Positions 1 to 9,762 of a stretch of DNA of 64,000 nucleotides are shown piece by piece. Origin of the DNA: Phosphoribacter sp037046615 (GTDB lineage Bacteria > Actinomycetota > Actinomycetes > Actinomycetales > Dermatophilaceae); NCBI GenBank assembly GCA_037046615.1, contig JBAOHD010000034.1:124001-188000 (forward strand). Reading direction: 5' to 3'. A program made the position numbers and the translations under genes. Numbering within the stretch: the stretch's first letter is position 1; each line of letters opens with the position of its first letter. The notes beneath the pieces were generated by a model. It ran no database searches and was not told where the DNA came from. It worked only from the letters and a program-made list of their open reading frames with translations.

Positions 1-504
1 GTCATCACGCCGATCCGCGGCAATATCGACACCCGCCTGCGCCTGGTTGCGACCGGTGACCTCGATGCCATCGTCCTGGCGGCAGCGGGTCTGTCGCGGG
101 TCGGCCGACTGTCGGAGGCCTCAGAAATCTTCGATCTGGCCGTCCTCGTCCCGGCCCCCTCGCAGGGCGCGCTGGCCATCGAATGCCGCGCCGGCGACCC
201 GCTCGCCACTGCCCTCGCCGTCCTCGAGGACCACCGCAGCCGCGTGGAAGTCACCGCCGAGCGGGCCGTCCTGGAAGGGGTCGCGGCGACGTGCGCGACC
301 GCCGTGGGAGCGCGTGCGACCTGGTCCGACGGCTGTCTTGACCTCACCGCCGACCTCGCCGACCACGCCGGGGTCACCTATGCCCGGATCACTGAGTCGG
401 TCACGCTCGGTCCGGCAGCCGACGTCCACCCCGCTGTGCCGATCATCGCCGCCGCCAACCTCGGCCACTCGGTCGCGGCGCGCCTGCTGACAGGAACACC
501 ATGA
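1..504 (+). CDS. hemC: Hydroxymethylbilane synthase (porphobilinogen deaminase), C-terminal part
   Basis: This is the last 167 residues of the enzyme that joins four porphobilinogens into hydroxymethylbilane in cytosolic tetrapyrrole synthesis. The frame is open from the first base, so the start lies outside the window. Conserved pieces are PIRGNIDTRL, AAAGLSRVGR and PSQGALAIECR, followed by the C-terminal domain, where ATCATAVGA matches the site of the dipyrromethane-cofactor cysteine. Its stop overlaps the hemE start by four bases (ATGA), so the two are translationally coupled. A hemD gene, often next to hemC, does not follow it. Confidence 0.93.
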   Translation, partial: VITPIRGNIDTRLRLVATGDLDAIVLAAAGLSRVGRLSEASEIFDLAVLVPAPSQGALAIECRAGDPLATALAVLEDHRSRVEVTAERAVLEGVAATCATAVGARATWSDGCLDLTADLADHAGVTYARITESVTLGPAADVHPAVPIIAAANLGHSVAARLLTGTP

Positions 505-1634
505 CGCCCACCCACCCGGCACTTCCCGCCACCCACCCGGCACTTCCCGCCACCCACCCGATGCTCACCGGCCTGACGACGCACTCGCCACTCATCCAGG
601 CCTACCGGGGCAAGCGCACCCACCGTCGCCCGATCTGGATGATGCGCCAGGCGGGCCGCTCACTGCCGGAATACCGCGCGGCCCGCGAAGGCATCGCGAT
701 GCTCGATTCCTGCCTGCGCCCCGATCTCGCCGCCGAGATCACCTGCCAGCCGGTGCGCCGCCACGGCGTCGACGCCGGGATCTTCTTCTCCGACATCGTC
801 GTGCCCTTGCGTCTCGCGGGCGTGGGCGTCGAGATCGTGCCGGGCGTGGGCCCGGTCATGGACTCCCCCCTCCGCTCCGCGGCCGACATCGATGCCCTGG
901 CCGAGTTGGATCCGGCCGCACTCGCGCCGATCACCGAAGCGGTCGGTCTCACCGTCGCCGAACTCGGCTCGACTCCGCTCATCGGCTTCGCCGGGGCTCC
1001 GTTCACGGTGGCGAGCTACCTCATCGAGGGTCGACCGAGCCGTGACTACGTCCACGTCAAGGCCCTCATGCGCGACGCCCCCGACGACTGGCATCGCCTC
1101 CTGGGGTGGGTGGCCCGCACGACGGGCGCCTTCCTCCGCGCCCAAGCGCTCGCCGGGGCCAGCGCGCTCCAGCTCTTCGACTCGTGGGCGGGCGCCTTGA
1201 CCCCGCAGGAGTATGCCGCCTCCTCCGCTCCGCACTCGGCCGCCGTCCTCGCCGAGGTCGCCGATCTCGGCCTTCCCCGAGTGCACTTCGGCACGAGGAC
1301 CGGGCCGCTGCTGGCTCAGATGCAGGCTGCCGGCGCCGACGTCATGGGGGTTGACGCCCAGACCCGCTTGGCCGACGCCAACGCCCTCTTCAACGGGCGA
1401 GTCCCCCTGCAGGGCAATATCGACCCGGCGCTCCTCGCAGCACCGTGGCCGGAACTCGCACGGCATACCCTCGAGGTCCTGGCCGACGGCCAAGCCGCGC
1501 CCGGACACGTGGTCAACCTCGGGCACGGCGTGCCACCGACGACCGACCCGGACGTGCTGACCCAGCTCGTGGAGCTTGTCCACGAGCACACCGACCCTGA
1601 CGGGCCCGACGCACCCGAGGCCGAGCACCCGTGA
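501..1634 (+). CDS. hemE: Uroporphyrinogen decarboxylase
   Basis: The 377-residue enzyme decarboxylates uroporphyrinogen III to coproporphyrinogen III in the cytosol. The family signature RPIWMMRQAGRSLPEYR is at about residues 43-59, with FFSDIVVP, GFAGAPFT and LQGNIDP further on. The first about 20 residues are extra: a THPALPA unit is encoded by a perfect 21-bp tandem repeat just after the start codon, so the enzyme core may begin at the methionine near residue 21. ATG at 501 is placed by the overlap with hemC. The gene ends in a 4-bp overlap with hemG. Confidence 0.96.
   Translation: MTPTHPALPATHPALPATHPMLTGLTTHSPLIQAYRGKRTHRRPIWMMRQAGRSLPEYRAAREGIAMLDSCLRPDLAAEITCQPVRRHGVDAGIFFSDIVVPLRLAGVGVEIVPGVGPVMDSPLRSAADIDALAELDPAALAPITEAVGLTVAELGSTPLIGFAGAPFTVASYLIEGRPSRDYVHVKALMRDAPDDWHRLLGWVARTTGAFLRAQALAGASALQLFDSWAGALTPQEYAASSAPHSAAVLAEVADLGLPRVHFGTRTGPLLAQMQAAGADVMGVDAQTRLADANALFNGRVPLQGNIDPALLAAPWPELARHTLEVLADGQAAPGHVVNLGHGVPPTTDPDVLTQLVELVHEHTDPDGPDAPEAEHP
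510..560 (+). repeat. 21-bp tandem repeat at the hemE N-terminus
   Basis: Two perfect copies (510-530 and 531-551) and the first nine bases of a third (552-560) encode repeated THPALPA units. The repeat lies between the overlapped start codon and the conserved enzyme core. It keeps frame, so copy-number change would lengthen or shorten a dispensable leader. Confidence 0.9.
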
Positions 1635-3133
1635 CGGCCGGCGCGGCATACTCGCACGTCGTCGTCATCGGCGGCGGGATCACCGGGCTCGCGGCGGCCT
1701 GGGAGGCCACGCTGTGCGGCGCGCGGGTCACGGTGCTCGAAGCCAGCGGACGATGCGGTGGCAAGCTGTGCACCGAGGTCGTTGACGGGCTCGTCGTCGA
1801 ACACGGGCCGGATGCATTCGTGTCCTACCGGCCGGCGGCCCTCGCGCTGATCCGCGAAGTCGGGCTCGGCGACGAGGTCGTCGAGGTGCGACCGGGGCGC
1901 AGTGTCTCGCTGCGGGTCGGCGGCCGATTCCACCCGTTGCCCGAAGGCATGGGGATGGTCGTGCCGACACGCCTCGGCCCCTTCGTGCGCACCCCGATCC
2001 TCACGTGGCCGCAGAAGCTGCGCGCCGCGCTCGATCTCGTCCTCCCCCGCCGTCTCGGCGCGCTGGACGTCACCATCGGGTCATTTCTCCGGGCGCGGCT
2101 CGGGGACGGCGTCGTCGAGCGCTTCGCCGATCCCATGGTGGGCGGGATCTACGGCGCGAGCGTCGACGAACTCAGCCTCGATGCTGTCCTGCCCGTGCTG
2201 CGCGACCACGAGCGCTCTCATCGGAGCCTGCTGCTCGCGAGCTGGGCCCAGGGCCGCGTGCGACGCACCGCCCGAGGCCCCCAATCGCCCTTCCGATCCC
2301 TGCGGCAGGGTCTCGGCAGCCTGCCCGATCGCCTTGTCGAGGCCCTCACCGAGAGTGGGGTGACGATCGAGGTCGACGCCGCTGCCCTTGCGGTGACATT
2401 GAATGCGGACGGCACGACGTCCGTCGCTCTCGCCGGGGGACGCACCCTGACCGCTGATGCGGTGATCTTCGCAGCCGGCGCCCACCCGACCGCTGCGGCC
2501 CTGGCCGACCACTGCCCGGAGGCTGCTGCGGCCTTGCGCGAGATCCGGCACGCGTCGACCACCGTCGTGACCTTGGCGTGGGACCTCACGGCCTTCGCGG
2601 CGATGCCGACCACCCAGGGGTGGCTCGATGCAGGCCCGGCTCCTGTGACGGGCGTGACGGTGACGTCGACGAAGTGGCCCGGCCGGGCGCCCCGCGACCG
2701 GGTCCTCGTGCGCGCCTTCGTCCCCGACAAGATCGGCCCGCTCGCCTCCCAGCCCGACGGCGTCTTGCTCGACGAGGTGATCCGGTATGCCGCGGCACAC
2801 CTCGGCGCCACCGCCCCGCCCGTATTCACCCGGATGACTCGATGGACCGGCGTCATGCCGAAGTACGGAGTCGGGCACCTCGACCGGGTCCGCGCTGTGG
2901 AGGACGGTCTCGCGGCATACCCCTCCTGGGAGGTCGCAGGCGCGGCGTTGCGCGGCGTCGGGATCCCGGACTGCATCGCCGACGGCCGCCGCGCAGCCCG
3001 ACAGGTGTGCGATCGGCTCGGGATCACGGCCACACAAGCGCTGCCCGAGCCTGCGCACCACCACCAAACGGCACGGAACAGCACCGAACAGCACGACCCA
3101 GCATCACCACCTCAAGGAGCTCACGCATCATGA
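1631..3133 (+). CDS. hemG: Coproporphyrinogen III oxidase / protoporphyrinogen oxidase (HemY/CgoX family)
   Basis: This 500-residue FAD enzyme oxidises coproporphyrinogen III (or protoporphyrinogen IX). The N-terminus has the dinucleotide-binding motif VVIGGGITGLAAAWE, then VLEASGRCGGKL and EHGPDAFVSYRP, typical of the HemY family. The C-terminal GVGIPDCIADGRRAA is the second FAD-contact segment. GTG at 1631 overlaps the hemE stop. Because hemQ follows directly, the coproporphyrin-dependent route of Gram-positive bacteria is the likely context, making coproporphyrinogen the substrate. The tail after about residue 465 is rich in His, Gln and Thr and looks unstructured. Confidence 0.94.
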   Translation: MTAGAAYSHVVVIGGGITGLAAAWEATLCGARVTVLEASGRCGGKLCTEVVDGLVVEHGPDAFVSYRPAALALIREVGLGDEVVEVRPGRSVSLRVGGRFHPLPEGMGMVVPTRLGPFVRTPILTWPQKLRAALDLVLPRRLGALDVTIGSFLRARLGDGVVERFADPMVGGIYGASVDELSLDAVLPVLRDHERSHRSLLLASWAQGRVRRTARGPQSPFRSLRQGLGSLPDRLVEALTESGVTIEVDAAALAVTLNADGTTSVALAGGRTLTADAVIFAAGAHPTAAALADHCPEAAAALREIRHASTTVVTLAWDLTAFAAMPTTQGWLDAGPAPVTGVTVTSTKWPGRAPRDRVLVRAFVPDKIGPLASQPDGVLLDEVIRYAAAHLGATAPPVFTRMTRWTGVMPKYGVGHLDRVRAVEDGLAAYPSWEVAGAALRGVGIPDCIADGRRAARQVCDRLGITATQALPEPAHHHQTARNSTEQHDPASPPQGAHAS

Positions 3134-3819
3134 ACCCCGTCAGCCGGATGACCGCCCGCGAGATCAACGACACGATCCGCTACACCTGCTGGGCGGTGTT
3201 CGCACGCGGTGACGAGCCCGGCGGCAACGCCGTCGAGCGCCTGGGCGCGTGCCTGGACACGCTGGCTGCCGAGGACGTCGTCGTCCGTGGGCTCTATGAC
3301 GTGTCCGGGATGCGCGCCGACGCCGACCTCATGGTGTGGCTGCATGCTCCGACCGCCGAACTCGTCCAATCCGCCGTCCGCCGGATCCGGCGCGACGGTC
3401 TCGGCGGCGAGGCCGACCTCGTGTTCAGCGGCGTCGGGATGCACCGGCCGGCGGAGTTCAACAAGGGCCATGTCCCGGCCTTCATGACCGGCGCCCCGGC
3501 GCAGGACTGGCTCGTCGTCTATCCCTTCGTCCGGTCCTACGAGTGGTATCTCCTGCCCGAGGCCGAGCGCCGCGCGATGCTCATCGAGCACGGCCAGATG
3601 GGCCGGGAGTATGCCGACGTCCTCACCAACACCGTCGCCGCCTTTGCCCTCGGCGACTGGGAGTGGATGCTCGCGCTCGAAGGGCCCGTCCTGCACGACA
3701 TCGTCGACCTCATGCGTCACCTGCGCTCGGCCGAGGCGCGGCGCCATGTGCGCGAGGAGACGCCCTTCTTCACCGGCCGCCGGGTCGATGTTGCCGGGGC
3801 CATCGAGGCGCTGCGGTGA
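3130..3819 (+). CDS. hemQ: Coproheme decarboxylase (HemQ/ChdC)
   Basis: The 229-residue protein belongs to the chlorite dismutase-like family and removes two propionate carboxyls from coproheme to give haem b, the last step of the coproporphyrin-dependent pathway. Diagnostic segments are YTCWAVF near the start, VRGLYDVSGMRADADLMVW, WLVVYPFVRSYEWYLL (with the conserved Tyr) and the His in MLIEHGQMGREY. ATG at 3130 has a GGAG ribosome site about ten bases upstream and overlaps the hemG stop. hemH follows after four bases. Confidence 0.94.
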   Translation: MNPVSRMTAREINDTIRYTCWAVFARGDEPGGNAVERLGACLDTLAAEDVVVRGLYDVSGMRADADLMVWLHAPTAELVQSAVRRIRRDGLGGEADLVFSGVGMHRPAEFNKGHVPAFMTGAPAQDWLVVYPFVRSYEWYLLPEAERRAMLIEHGQMGREYADVLTNTVAAFALGDWEWMLALEGPVLHDIVDLMRHLRSAEARRHVREETPFFTGRRVDVAGAIEALR

Positions 3820-3823
3820 TCGG

Positions 3824-5019
3824 GTGAACGGCTCCGAGCCACCGGGCGAGTTCTCCGTCTCGGGCGTTGACCTCGCTGCTGACGCGGTGATCGTCCTCGG
3901 GTTCGGCGGCCCCGAAGGTCCCGACGAGGTGTGGCCCTTTCTCGAACGGGTCGCCGCTGGGCGGGGCATCCCGCGGGAACGCTTGGCCGCCGTCGCCGAG
4001 CATTATCAGCGCTTCGGCGGCATCAGCCCGATCAACGGCCACAACCGCGATCTCACCGCTGCGCTCACCGCCGGCCTGCGTGATCGTGGGATCGAGATCC
4101 CGGTCGTCCTCGCGCACCGCAACACCCCGCCGTATGCCGCCGACGCCCTGACATCGCTCACCGGCGCGGGCGCCGACGGGGATCAGACGATCGTCGCACT
4201 CGCGACGAGCGCCTACCCGTCCTACTCCGGGTGTCGGCAATACCGCGAGGACCTCGGTCAGGGCCTCGTCGATGCCGGGCTCTCCGGAGACACACGGGTC
4301 ACGGTCCGCAAGATCCCGCCGTTCTTTGCCCTCGACGGAGTGTCAACTGCGGCGACCGAGCTCGTGCTCGACGGGCTCGACCGAGCACGAGCTGGGGGGG
4401 CCGCCAATCCCGTCGTGCTCTTCACGACGCACTCCCTCCCGAGCGGCGGGGCACGCGCCTCCGGGCCTGCGGCGGGCCCGACCGACATCGGGGGGAGGAG
4501 CCAGATGCCTACTCCGCGGCCCATCTGGCCGTCGCCGCCGAGGTCATGGGACGCACCGGGGCCGAGGCGCCGTGGAGGCTGGTCTACCAGTCGCGCAGTG
4601 GGTCGCCGGCGATCCCCTGGCTCGGACCGGACATCCTCGACGTCATCCCCGACCTGCGCGCCGACGGCCACGACGCGGTCGTCGTCATGCCGATCGGCTT
4701 CCTCAGCGACCACATCGAAGTCCTCTCGGATCTCGATGTCCAGGCCGCCGAGTGTGCCGCCGAGCACGGGCTGATCTTCGTCCGCGTCCCGACGGTCGGC
4801 ACCCACCCCGCCTTCCTCGACGCTGTCGCTGATCTGCTCGCCTGGCACGTCTCGGGTGGCCTGACGCCGGCGCCGAGGTGGGCGGCCGGCATACCCGCCC
4901 CCAGCACCGCCTGGTGCGACGAAACCTGTTGTCTCCCAGGGCGACCGACCCAACCCGCGCATCCCGGCCCACCGTCCCGCCCCGCCGTCGACCCTAGCCG
5001 CCCAGGAGGGTGCCCATGA
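3824..5019 (+). CDS. hemH: Ferrochelatase (coproporphyrin ferrochelatase), with one frameshift
   Basis: It inserts Fe2+ into coproporphyrin III or protoporphyrin. The first part from GTG 3824 shows VIVLGFGGPEGPDEV, YQRFGGISPINGHNRDL and ATSAYPSYSGCRQYRED, and the second part shows PWLGPDILDV and PIGFLSDHIEVLSDL. The two parts are in different frames. A one-base loss in the G run at about 4488-4493 joins them into one protein of about 398 residues. The C-terminal WCDETCC cysteines fit the [2Fe-2S] ligands of actinobacterial ferrochelatases. The frameshift hits an essential gene, so an indel error is likelier than decay. The stop overlaps the hemB ATG. Confidence 0.9.
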
Positions 5020-5996
5020 CCTCCCCCGTCATCCGCCCGCGGCGCCTGCGCCAAAGCGCCGGGATCCGCCGACTCGTCGCCGAACACCGCCTCGCACCCG
5101 CCGACCTCGTGCTCCCCCTCTTCGTCGCCGAAGGCCTGACGCAGCCGCGACCGATCTCGTCGATGCCCGGCGTCGTGCAACATTCGCGGGCATCGTTTGA
5201 GCATGCCGTCCAGGAGGCGCGCTCTGCCGGGGTGGGCGCGGTCATGGTCTTCGCGATCCCGGCCCGACGCGACACCGCGGGCTCGTGCGCGCTCGACCCG
5301 GCGGGCATCCTCGCCGAGGCCGTGGGCTGGGCCGTTTCGGTGGCAGGAGGCCTCCCGGTCATCGCCGACCTGTGCCTCGACGAGTTCACCGACCATGGTC
5401 ACTGCGGGGTCCTCGACGCCCAGGGGCGGGTCGACAACGATGCGACCCTCGCGGCATACGCCCGGATGGCGGTCATCCTCGCCGACGCTGGGGCCACAAT
5501 GCTCGGGGCGAGCGGGATGATGGACGGGCAGGTGGCTGCGGTGCGCGCGGCCCTCGACGAGGCCGGCCACACCGAAACCGTGATCCTCGCGTATGCCGCG
5601 AAGTACGCCTCCGCGCTCTACGGCCCGTTCCGGGAAGCGGTCGATTCGGCCCTGCAGGGCGATCGGCGCACCTATCAACAGGATCCGGCCAATGGTCGAG
5701 AGTCGCTGCGCGAGGTGGCCCTCGATATCGCCGAAGGGGCGGACCTCGTCATGGTTAAGCCGGCGACGGCCTACCTCGACATCGTGGCGCGCGTCCGGGA
5801 CACCGTCGACGTGCCGGTCGCGGCCTATGTCGTGTCGGGCGAATACGCCATGGTCGAGGCGGCCGCCGCCCTGGGGTCGATCGACCGACGTCGCACCATC
5901 CTCGAGCTGCTCACCGGTGTCCGCCGCGCTGGCGCGGACGTCATCGCGACCTACTGGGCGACCGAGGTCGCCCGATGGCTGAAGGAGGAGTCGTGA
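5016..5996 (+). CDS. hemB: Delta-aminolevulinic acid dehydratase (porphobilinogen synthase)
   Basis: It condenses two 5-aminolevulinate molecules to porphobilinogen. The Schiff-base lysines are in AAKYASALYGPFREA and MVKPATAYLD. The metal site reads DLCLDEFTDHGHCG, so two of the three zinc cysteines are kept and the middle one is Asp. ATG 5016 is preferred over GTG 5010 because AGGAGGG sits six bases before it and because it overlaps the hemH stop. The result is 326 residues, the usual length. It overlaps hemL at GTGA. Confidence 0.96.
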   Translation: MTSPVIRPRRLRQSAGIRRLVAEHRLAPADLVLPLFVAEGLTQPRPISSMPGVVQHSRASFEHAVQEARSAGVGAVMVFAIPARRDTAGSCALDPAGILAEAVGWAVSVAGGLPVIADLCLDEFTDHGHCGVLDAQGRVDNDATLAAYARMAVILADAGATMLGASGMMDGQVAAVRAALDEAGHTETVILAYAAKYASALYGPFREAVDSALQGDRRTYQQDPANGRESLREVALDIAEGADLVMVKPATAYLDIVARVRDTVDVPVAAYVVSGEYAMVEAAAALGSIDRRRTILELLTGVRRAGADVIATYWATEVARWLKEES

Positions 5997-7322
5997 CCCT
6001 CACGACCGGACCAGACGGCGACCGCGGGACGGCGACGTCAGCCGCCCTTTTCACGCGCGCCCGCGCCGTCATGCCCGGCGGGGTGTCCTCGCCGGTGCGC
6101 GCCTTCGGGGCGGTCGGCGGCATACCTCGCTTCGTCGCCTCGGCGCGCGGCTCCCGGATCACCGACGTCGACGGTCACGACTATGTCGATCTCGTCGGAG
6201 GGTGGGGGCCGGCCATCCTTGGCCACGCTCACCCCGAGGTCGTCGCTGCGGTCCAGGCCGCGGTCGCCTCGTCACCGTCGTTCGGTGCTCCCGCCGAGGC
6301 CGAACTCCTTCTCGCCGAGGCGATCTGCGAGCGCGTCACCCCGGTCGAGCGAGTGCGCTTCACCTCGTCCGGCACCGAGGCCGTCATGACGGCAGCCCGG
6401 TTGGCTCGCGCGGCAACCGGGCGGCCCAAGGTCGTGAAGTTCGCCGGGTGCTACCACGGGCACGCCGATGCCTTCCTCGTCGCCGCGGGCTCAGGGGTCG
6501 CGACCCTCGGGCTGCCGGACTCCCCCGGGGTCCCCCCGACCGTTGCCGCCGACACGATCGTCCTGTCCCTACGGCGACCTCGCGGCGATCGAGGCGGTTT
6601 TCGCCGCCGACGGCCCGACCATCGCCGCCGTCCTGGCTGAGGCAGTCCCCGCCAACATGGGGGTCATCCCGCCTCCCCCCGGGTATGCCGCCGCCCTCCG
6701 CGATCTGTGCTCCCGCCACGGGGCCTTGCTCGTCATGGACGAGGTGATGACCGGGTTCCGGGTCTCCCCCAACGGCTGGTGGGGCCTCGAAGGCGCCGTC
6801 GAGGGCTGGTCGCCCGACCTGTTGACCTTCGGCAAGGTCATCGGCGGCGGGCTGCCCTTGGCCGCAGTCGCCGGGCCCGCGGCGGTGATGGACCTGCTCG
6901 CCCCAGCGGGGCCGGTCTATCAAGCGGGCACGCTCAGCGGCAATCCCGCGGCGGCCACCGCAGGGCTGGTCACCCTGGGACTCCTCGACAAGGCGGCGTA
7001 TGCCGTGCTGGACCACACCGCGACCGAGATCGGCACGCTCGTCTCCTCAGCCCTAACCCGCGAGGGGGTGCCACACCAGCTCAACGTCGCGGGCAACCTC
7101 TTCAGCGTGTTCTTCACCGGCGACCCGGTCACCGATTACGCGAGCGCGAAGCGGCAAGATGCGGCGGCCTACGCGCGCTTCTTCCACGCCATGCTCAACG
7201 GTGGGGTGTGGCTGCCCCCGAGTGCCTTCGAGGCATGGTTTGTGTCGAGCGCCCACACCGACGCCGACCTCGAATGCATTGCCAAGGCGCTACCGGTCGC
7301 CGCGCGGGCCGCGGCTGGGTGA
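5993..7322 (+). CDS. hemL: Glutamate-1-semialdehyde 2,1-aminomutase, with one frameshift
   Basis: This PLP enzyme makes 5-aminolevulinate from glutamate-1-semialdehyde, the start of the C5 pathway. GTG 5993 follows AAGGAGG. Family motifs are VMPGGVSSPVRAF, GGWGPAILGHAHP, CYHGHADAFLV, then VMDEVMTGFRV and LTFGKVIGGGLP, which holds the PLP lysine. The reading frame changes at about 6566: one extra T turns the expected IVLPYGDL into IVLSLRRP. Joined, the protein has about 442 residues, the normal size. It ends the haem operon and faces the response regulator gene tail to tail. Confidence 0.92.
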
Positions 7323-7362
7323 AGCCCCGCCATGAGGACCGGCCGATGCGCTCGGGGTGGGG

Positions 7363-7986
7363 TCAAAGCCAGCCGCGACGGCGCGCAGCGTTGAGGGCCT
7401 CGACCCGCGTCGCGGCGTCGAGCTTGGTCATGGCGTTGGAGAGGTAGTTGCGCACGGTGCCGGCCGAAAGGTGGAGCCGGGCGGCGATGGTGTCAGTGGT
7501 GACGCCCTCGTCGACGAGCCGCAGGATGTCGATCTCGCGCGGCGTGAGGGGGTTGGGGCCGCTGCGGAGGGCATCGACCGCGATCTGCGGGTCGATGACC
7601 GTGCCGCCGTCGGCGACGGTGCGGATTGCCTCGATGAGTCTCGTGCCGGTCGTGGCCTTGACGAGGTAACCACTCACGCCTGCGGCGAGGGCCCGGTGCA
7701 GATGCCCACTGCCCGGCAGTGCCGTCAGGAGGAGGACGCGGCACTGCGGGTGGGCCACCCGAAGTTGCGCGGCCGCCGCGATGCCGTCGATCCCTGGCAT
7801 GTCGACATCGAGGATGGCCACATCGGGCAGGTGCTTGGCGACGGCGTCAAGGACGAGATCGCCGCGACCGACGCGCCCCACCACCTCAATCCCCGGCTCG
7901 GTGCTCAGCAGGGCCTCGAAGGCCTCCGCGACGAGATCGAAGTCCTCGGCGATGAGCACCCGCAAGGCGACTGGGTCCACCGTCAT
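7363..7986 (-). CDS. LuxR/NarL-family response regulator
   Basis: The 207-residue two-component regulator has an N-terminal receiver domain (RVLIAEDFDLVAEAF acidic pocket, phospho-Asp in AILDVDMPGIDG, Lys in GYLVKATTG). A C-terminal LuxR HTH starts NPLTPREIDILRLVDEG and continues TIAARLHLSAGTVRNYLS. It overlaps the sensor kinase by ATGA, so the pair is coupled. The closest well-known type is DesR of the DesK/DesR pair. The signal is unknown, and nothing next to it suggests a clear target. Confidence 0.93.
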   Translation of the reverse strand: MTVDPVALRVLIAEDFDLVAEAFEALLSTEPGIEVVGRVGRGDLVLDAVAKHLPDVAILDVDMPGIDGIAAAAQLRVAHPQCRVLLLTALPGSGHLHRALAAGVSGYLVKATTGTRLIEAIRTVADGGTVIDPQIAVDALRSGPNPLTPREIDILRLVDEGVTTDTIAARLHLSAGTVRNYLSNAMTKLDAATRVEALNAARRRGWL

Positions 7987-9215
7987 GGCATCTCCTGGCT
8001 CGGGGGTGTCTGGGTGGGCACGCGCGCGACGACTCGATAGCGACCGCCCTTGACCGGGCCCGCGGTCATCGTCCCACCGCGGACTTCGAGCCGCCCGGTG
8101 AGGTCCCGCAGGCCAGTGCCGAGCGACTGGTCGTCTCGTCGCTCTTGTCGGTCTGGTCGCTCGGAGCGGGTCTCATCCGGTGCCACATCTGCCGTTGGAG
8201 CCATGGCCGACTGAGTGCACCCGTCGTTGACCACCGACAGCACGGTCCAGCGCGGCTCCACCTGCACGCTGATCGCACACCATCCCGGCCGGCTGTGCTT
8301 GAGCATGTTGGTCACCGCCTCGCGGATCACCGTCGCCAGCAACTGCGCCGCATCGGGGTCATCGACCGGCACCGCAGCCAGGTCGCAGGTGACGCCCAAG
8401 CGGTCGCACAGCGTTGCGGCATTCTGAAGCTCGGTTTCGAGGTCGACGACGCCGTGACCTCGCGTGAGAGCGCGCAGTTGCGCCTGACCGTTGATGACCG
8501 CCGATTGCACCTCGGTGAGTTGGCGGCGGCAGGCGTCGACGTCCCGGTCGATGAGCCGGAGGGCGGCTTCGTTGCGCAGACCCACAGCCACCAGCGTCCG
8601 GCCGATGATGTCGTGGAGGTCTCGCGAGATCCGGTGGCGTTCTCCGTCAACCTCAACCCGGGCAAGGTGTTCGCGGGTGGCTTGGAGTTCCCGCAGGACA
8701 ACGACGAGTCGGGTGAGGACGTAGAGCACGATCCCGCCGAGCCAACTCACTGCCGGCACGACGACGAGCAGAACCGGGTCGGCGCCACTCATGGACAGGA
8801 CGACCACCACGACGGGCGTCATCACTGCGCAGACCACCAGACCCCTCGGCGCCCCGAGGTGGAGGATCAGGGCGGCGGTCGCGAGGCCGAGACAGGTCCA
8901 CGAGTTGCTGACCGGCACGAGCCCCAGAGCGATGAGACAGATGGCGGCGAGGAGTGGGCGCCGACGACCTGACTCCTGCCCTCGGATCAGCAGCTGTTGA
9001 AAGGCGACGAAGGCCCACGAGCACCCCATGCTGCCGGCCACGCCGACCGCCCGGGCCGTGCCGCTCAACCCGGGGTCGGCCTGGGTGAGCAACGACGCGA
9101 GCGTCTGCATCTGGAGGAATACGACGACAAGCCACGAGCTCACGAGGGCGACGAAATCCTCGCGGAAGGTCGTGGGAGAGTCGGTCACTCGTGGCTGCCT
9201 TCCCCGAGAGGCCAC
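7983..9215 (-). CDS. Sensor histidine kinase (HisKA_3, DesK/NarL type)
   Basis: The kinase partner of the response regulator has 410 residues from the upstream start, or about ten fewer from an internal GTG. About five membrane segments fill residues 25-165. The dimerisation/phosphoacceptor helix ERHRISRDLHDIIGRTL carries the phosphorylated His, and the ATPase domain has REAVTNMLKHSRP and GTGLRDLTGRLEVRGG. An unusual Asp/Arg/Glu-rich insert of about 30 residues lies between the N box and the G box. The stimulus cannot be told from the sequence. Confidence 0.92.
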   Translation of the reverse strand: MASRGRQPRVTDSPTTFREDFVALVSSWLVVVFLQMQTLASLLTQADPGLSGTARAVGVAGSMGCSWAFVAFQQLLIRGQESGRRRPLLAAICLIALGLVPVSNSWTCLGLATAALILHLGAPRGLVVCAVMTPVVVVVLSMSGADPVLLVVVPAVSWLGGIVLYVLTRLVVVLRELQATREHLARVEVDGERHRISRDLHDIIGRTLVAVGLRNEAALRLIDRDVDACRRQLTEVQSAVINGQAQLRALTRGHGVVDLETELQNAATLCDRLGVTCDLAAVPVDDPDAAQLLATVIREAVTNMLKHSRPGWCAISVQVEPRWTVLSVVNDGCTQSAMAPTADVAPDETRSERPDRQERRDDQSLGTGLRDLTGRLEVRGGTMTAGPVKGGRYRVVARVPTQTPPSQEMP

Positions 9216-9286
9216 CGTTGGTCACGGACGTGCGCCGACCCTACCAACGGTCCTCATGGCTCGCATGGCGGATGGTCGCGGGGACG

Positions 9287-9550
9287 TCAAGGGCGGACGA
9301 TCTCGGCGACCGAGATCCGCGTCAGCCGCGCGGCGCGACGGTCCTCGATGACGAGGAATTGCCCCGGCGCGACACGCACGAGGAGGTCGGAATCCCCGAC
9401 CGTGACGACATCTGGCTTCCGACCAGCGGCGGCCTCGGAGGCGAAGGTCAGAGCGTCGGACTCCGTCATGGGGTCGCTCCAGGAGATGGTCGCCCCGTAG
9501 CTGTTGCCGGCTAGACCGGCTTCGATGACGACGACGTGAGTGGCAGACAT
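9287..9550 (-). CDS. Small hypothetical protein
   Basis: An 87-residue protein starts MSATHVVVIEAGLAG, with GGAAAGG seven bases before the ATG. A longer form from an upstream start would add 13 residues. It has no transmembrane segment and no motif I recognise. The body (SWSDPMTESDALTFASEAAAG, then VGDSDLLVRVAPGQFLVIED) looks like a compact mixed alpha/beta domain. It stands alone between the sensor kinase (same strand, head to tail) and a divergent MFS gene. Confidence 0.6.
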   Translation of the reverse strand: MSATHVVVIEAGLAGNSYGATISWSDPMTESDALTFASEAAAGRKPDVVTVGDSDLLVRVAPGQFLVIEDRRAARLTRISVAEIVRP

Positions 9551-9762
9551 AGGAGGCCTTTCCAGGGTTGGGCAGTGGACGTCCTGCATGTGACGACGCT
9601 AGGAATCCGCGCATCGCCCGAGATAGGGCGCAGCGCGTCGACCTGCGATGACATCCGATGACGCCTGGTGATGACAGACGTCACCACAGGACACCCGCAC
9701 CCCAAGACACCCTCGCCCCGGCAGTGTGAAAAGTTAAAGCCGACGAGGAAGTCCTGGCATGC

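Noticed and set aside
2578..3129. A 413-codon version of HemQ starting at 2578
   Set aside because: The extra N-terminus is the hemG gene in another frame; ATG 3130 has a ribosome site and starts the family fold.
4440..4520. Programmed frameshifting in ferrochelatase
   Set aside because: There is no slippery heptamer or downstream pseudoknot I can see, and similar shifts occur in many unrelated genes here, so an indel is simpler.
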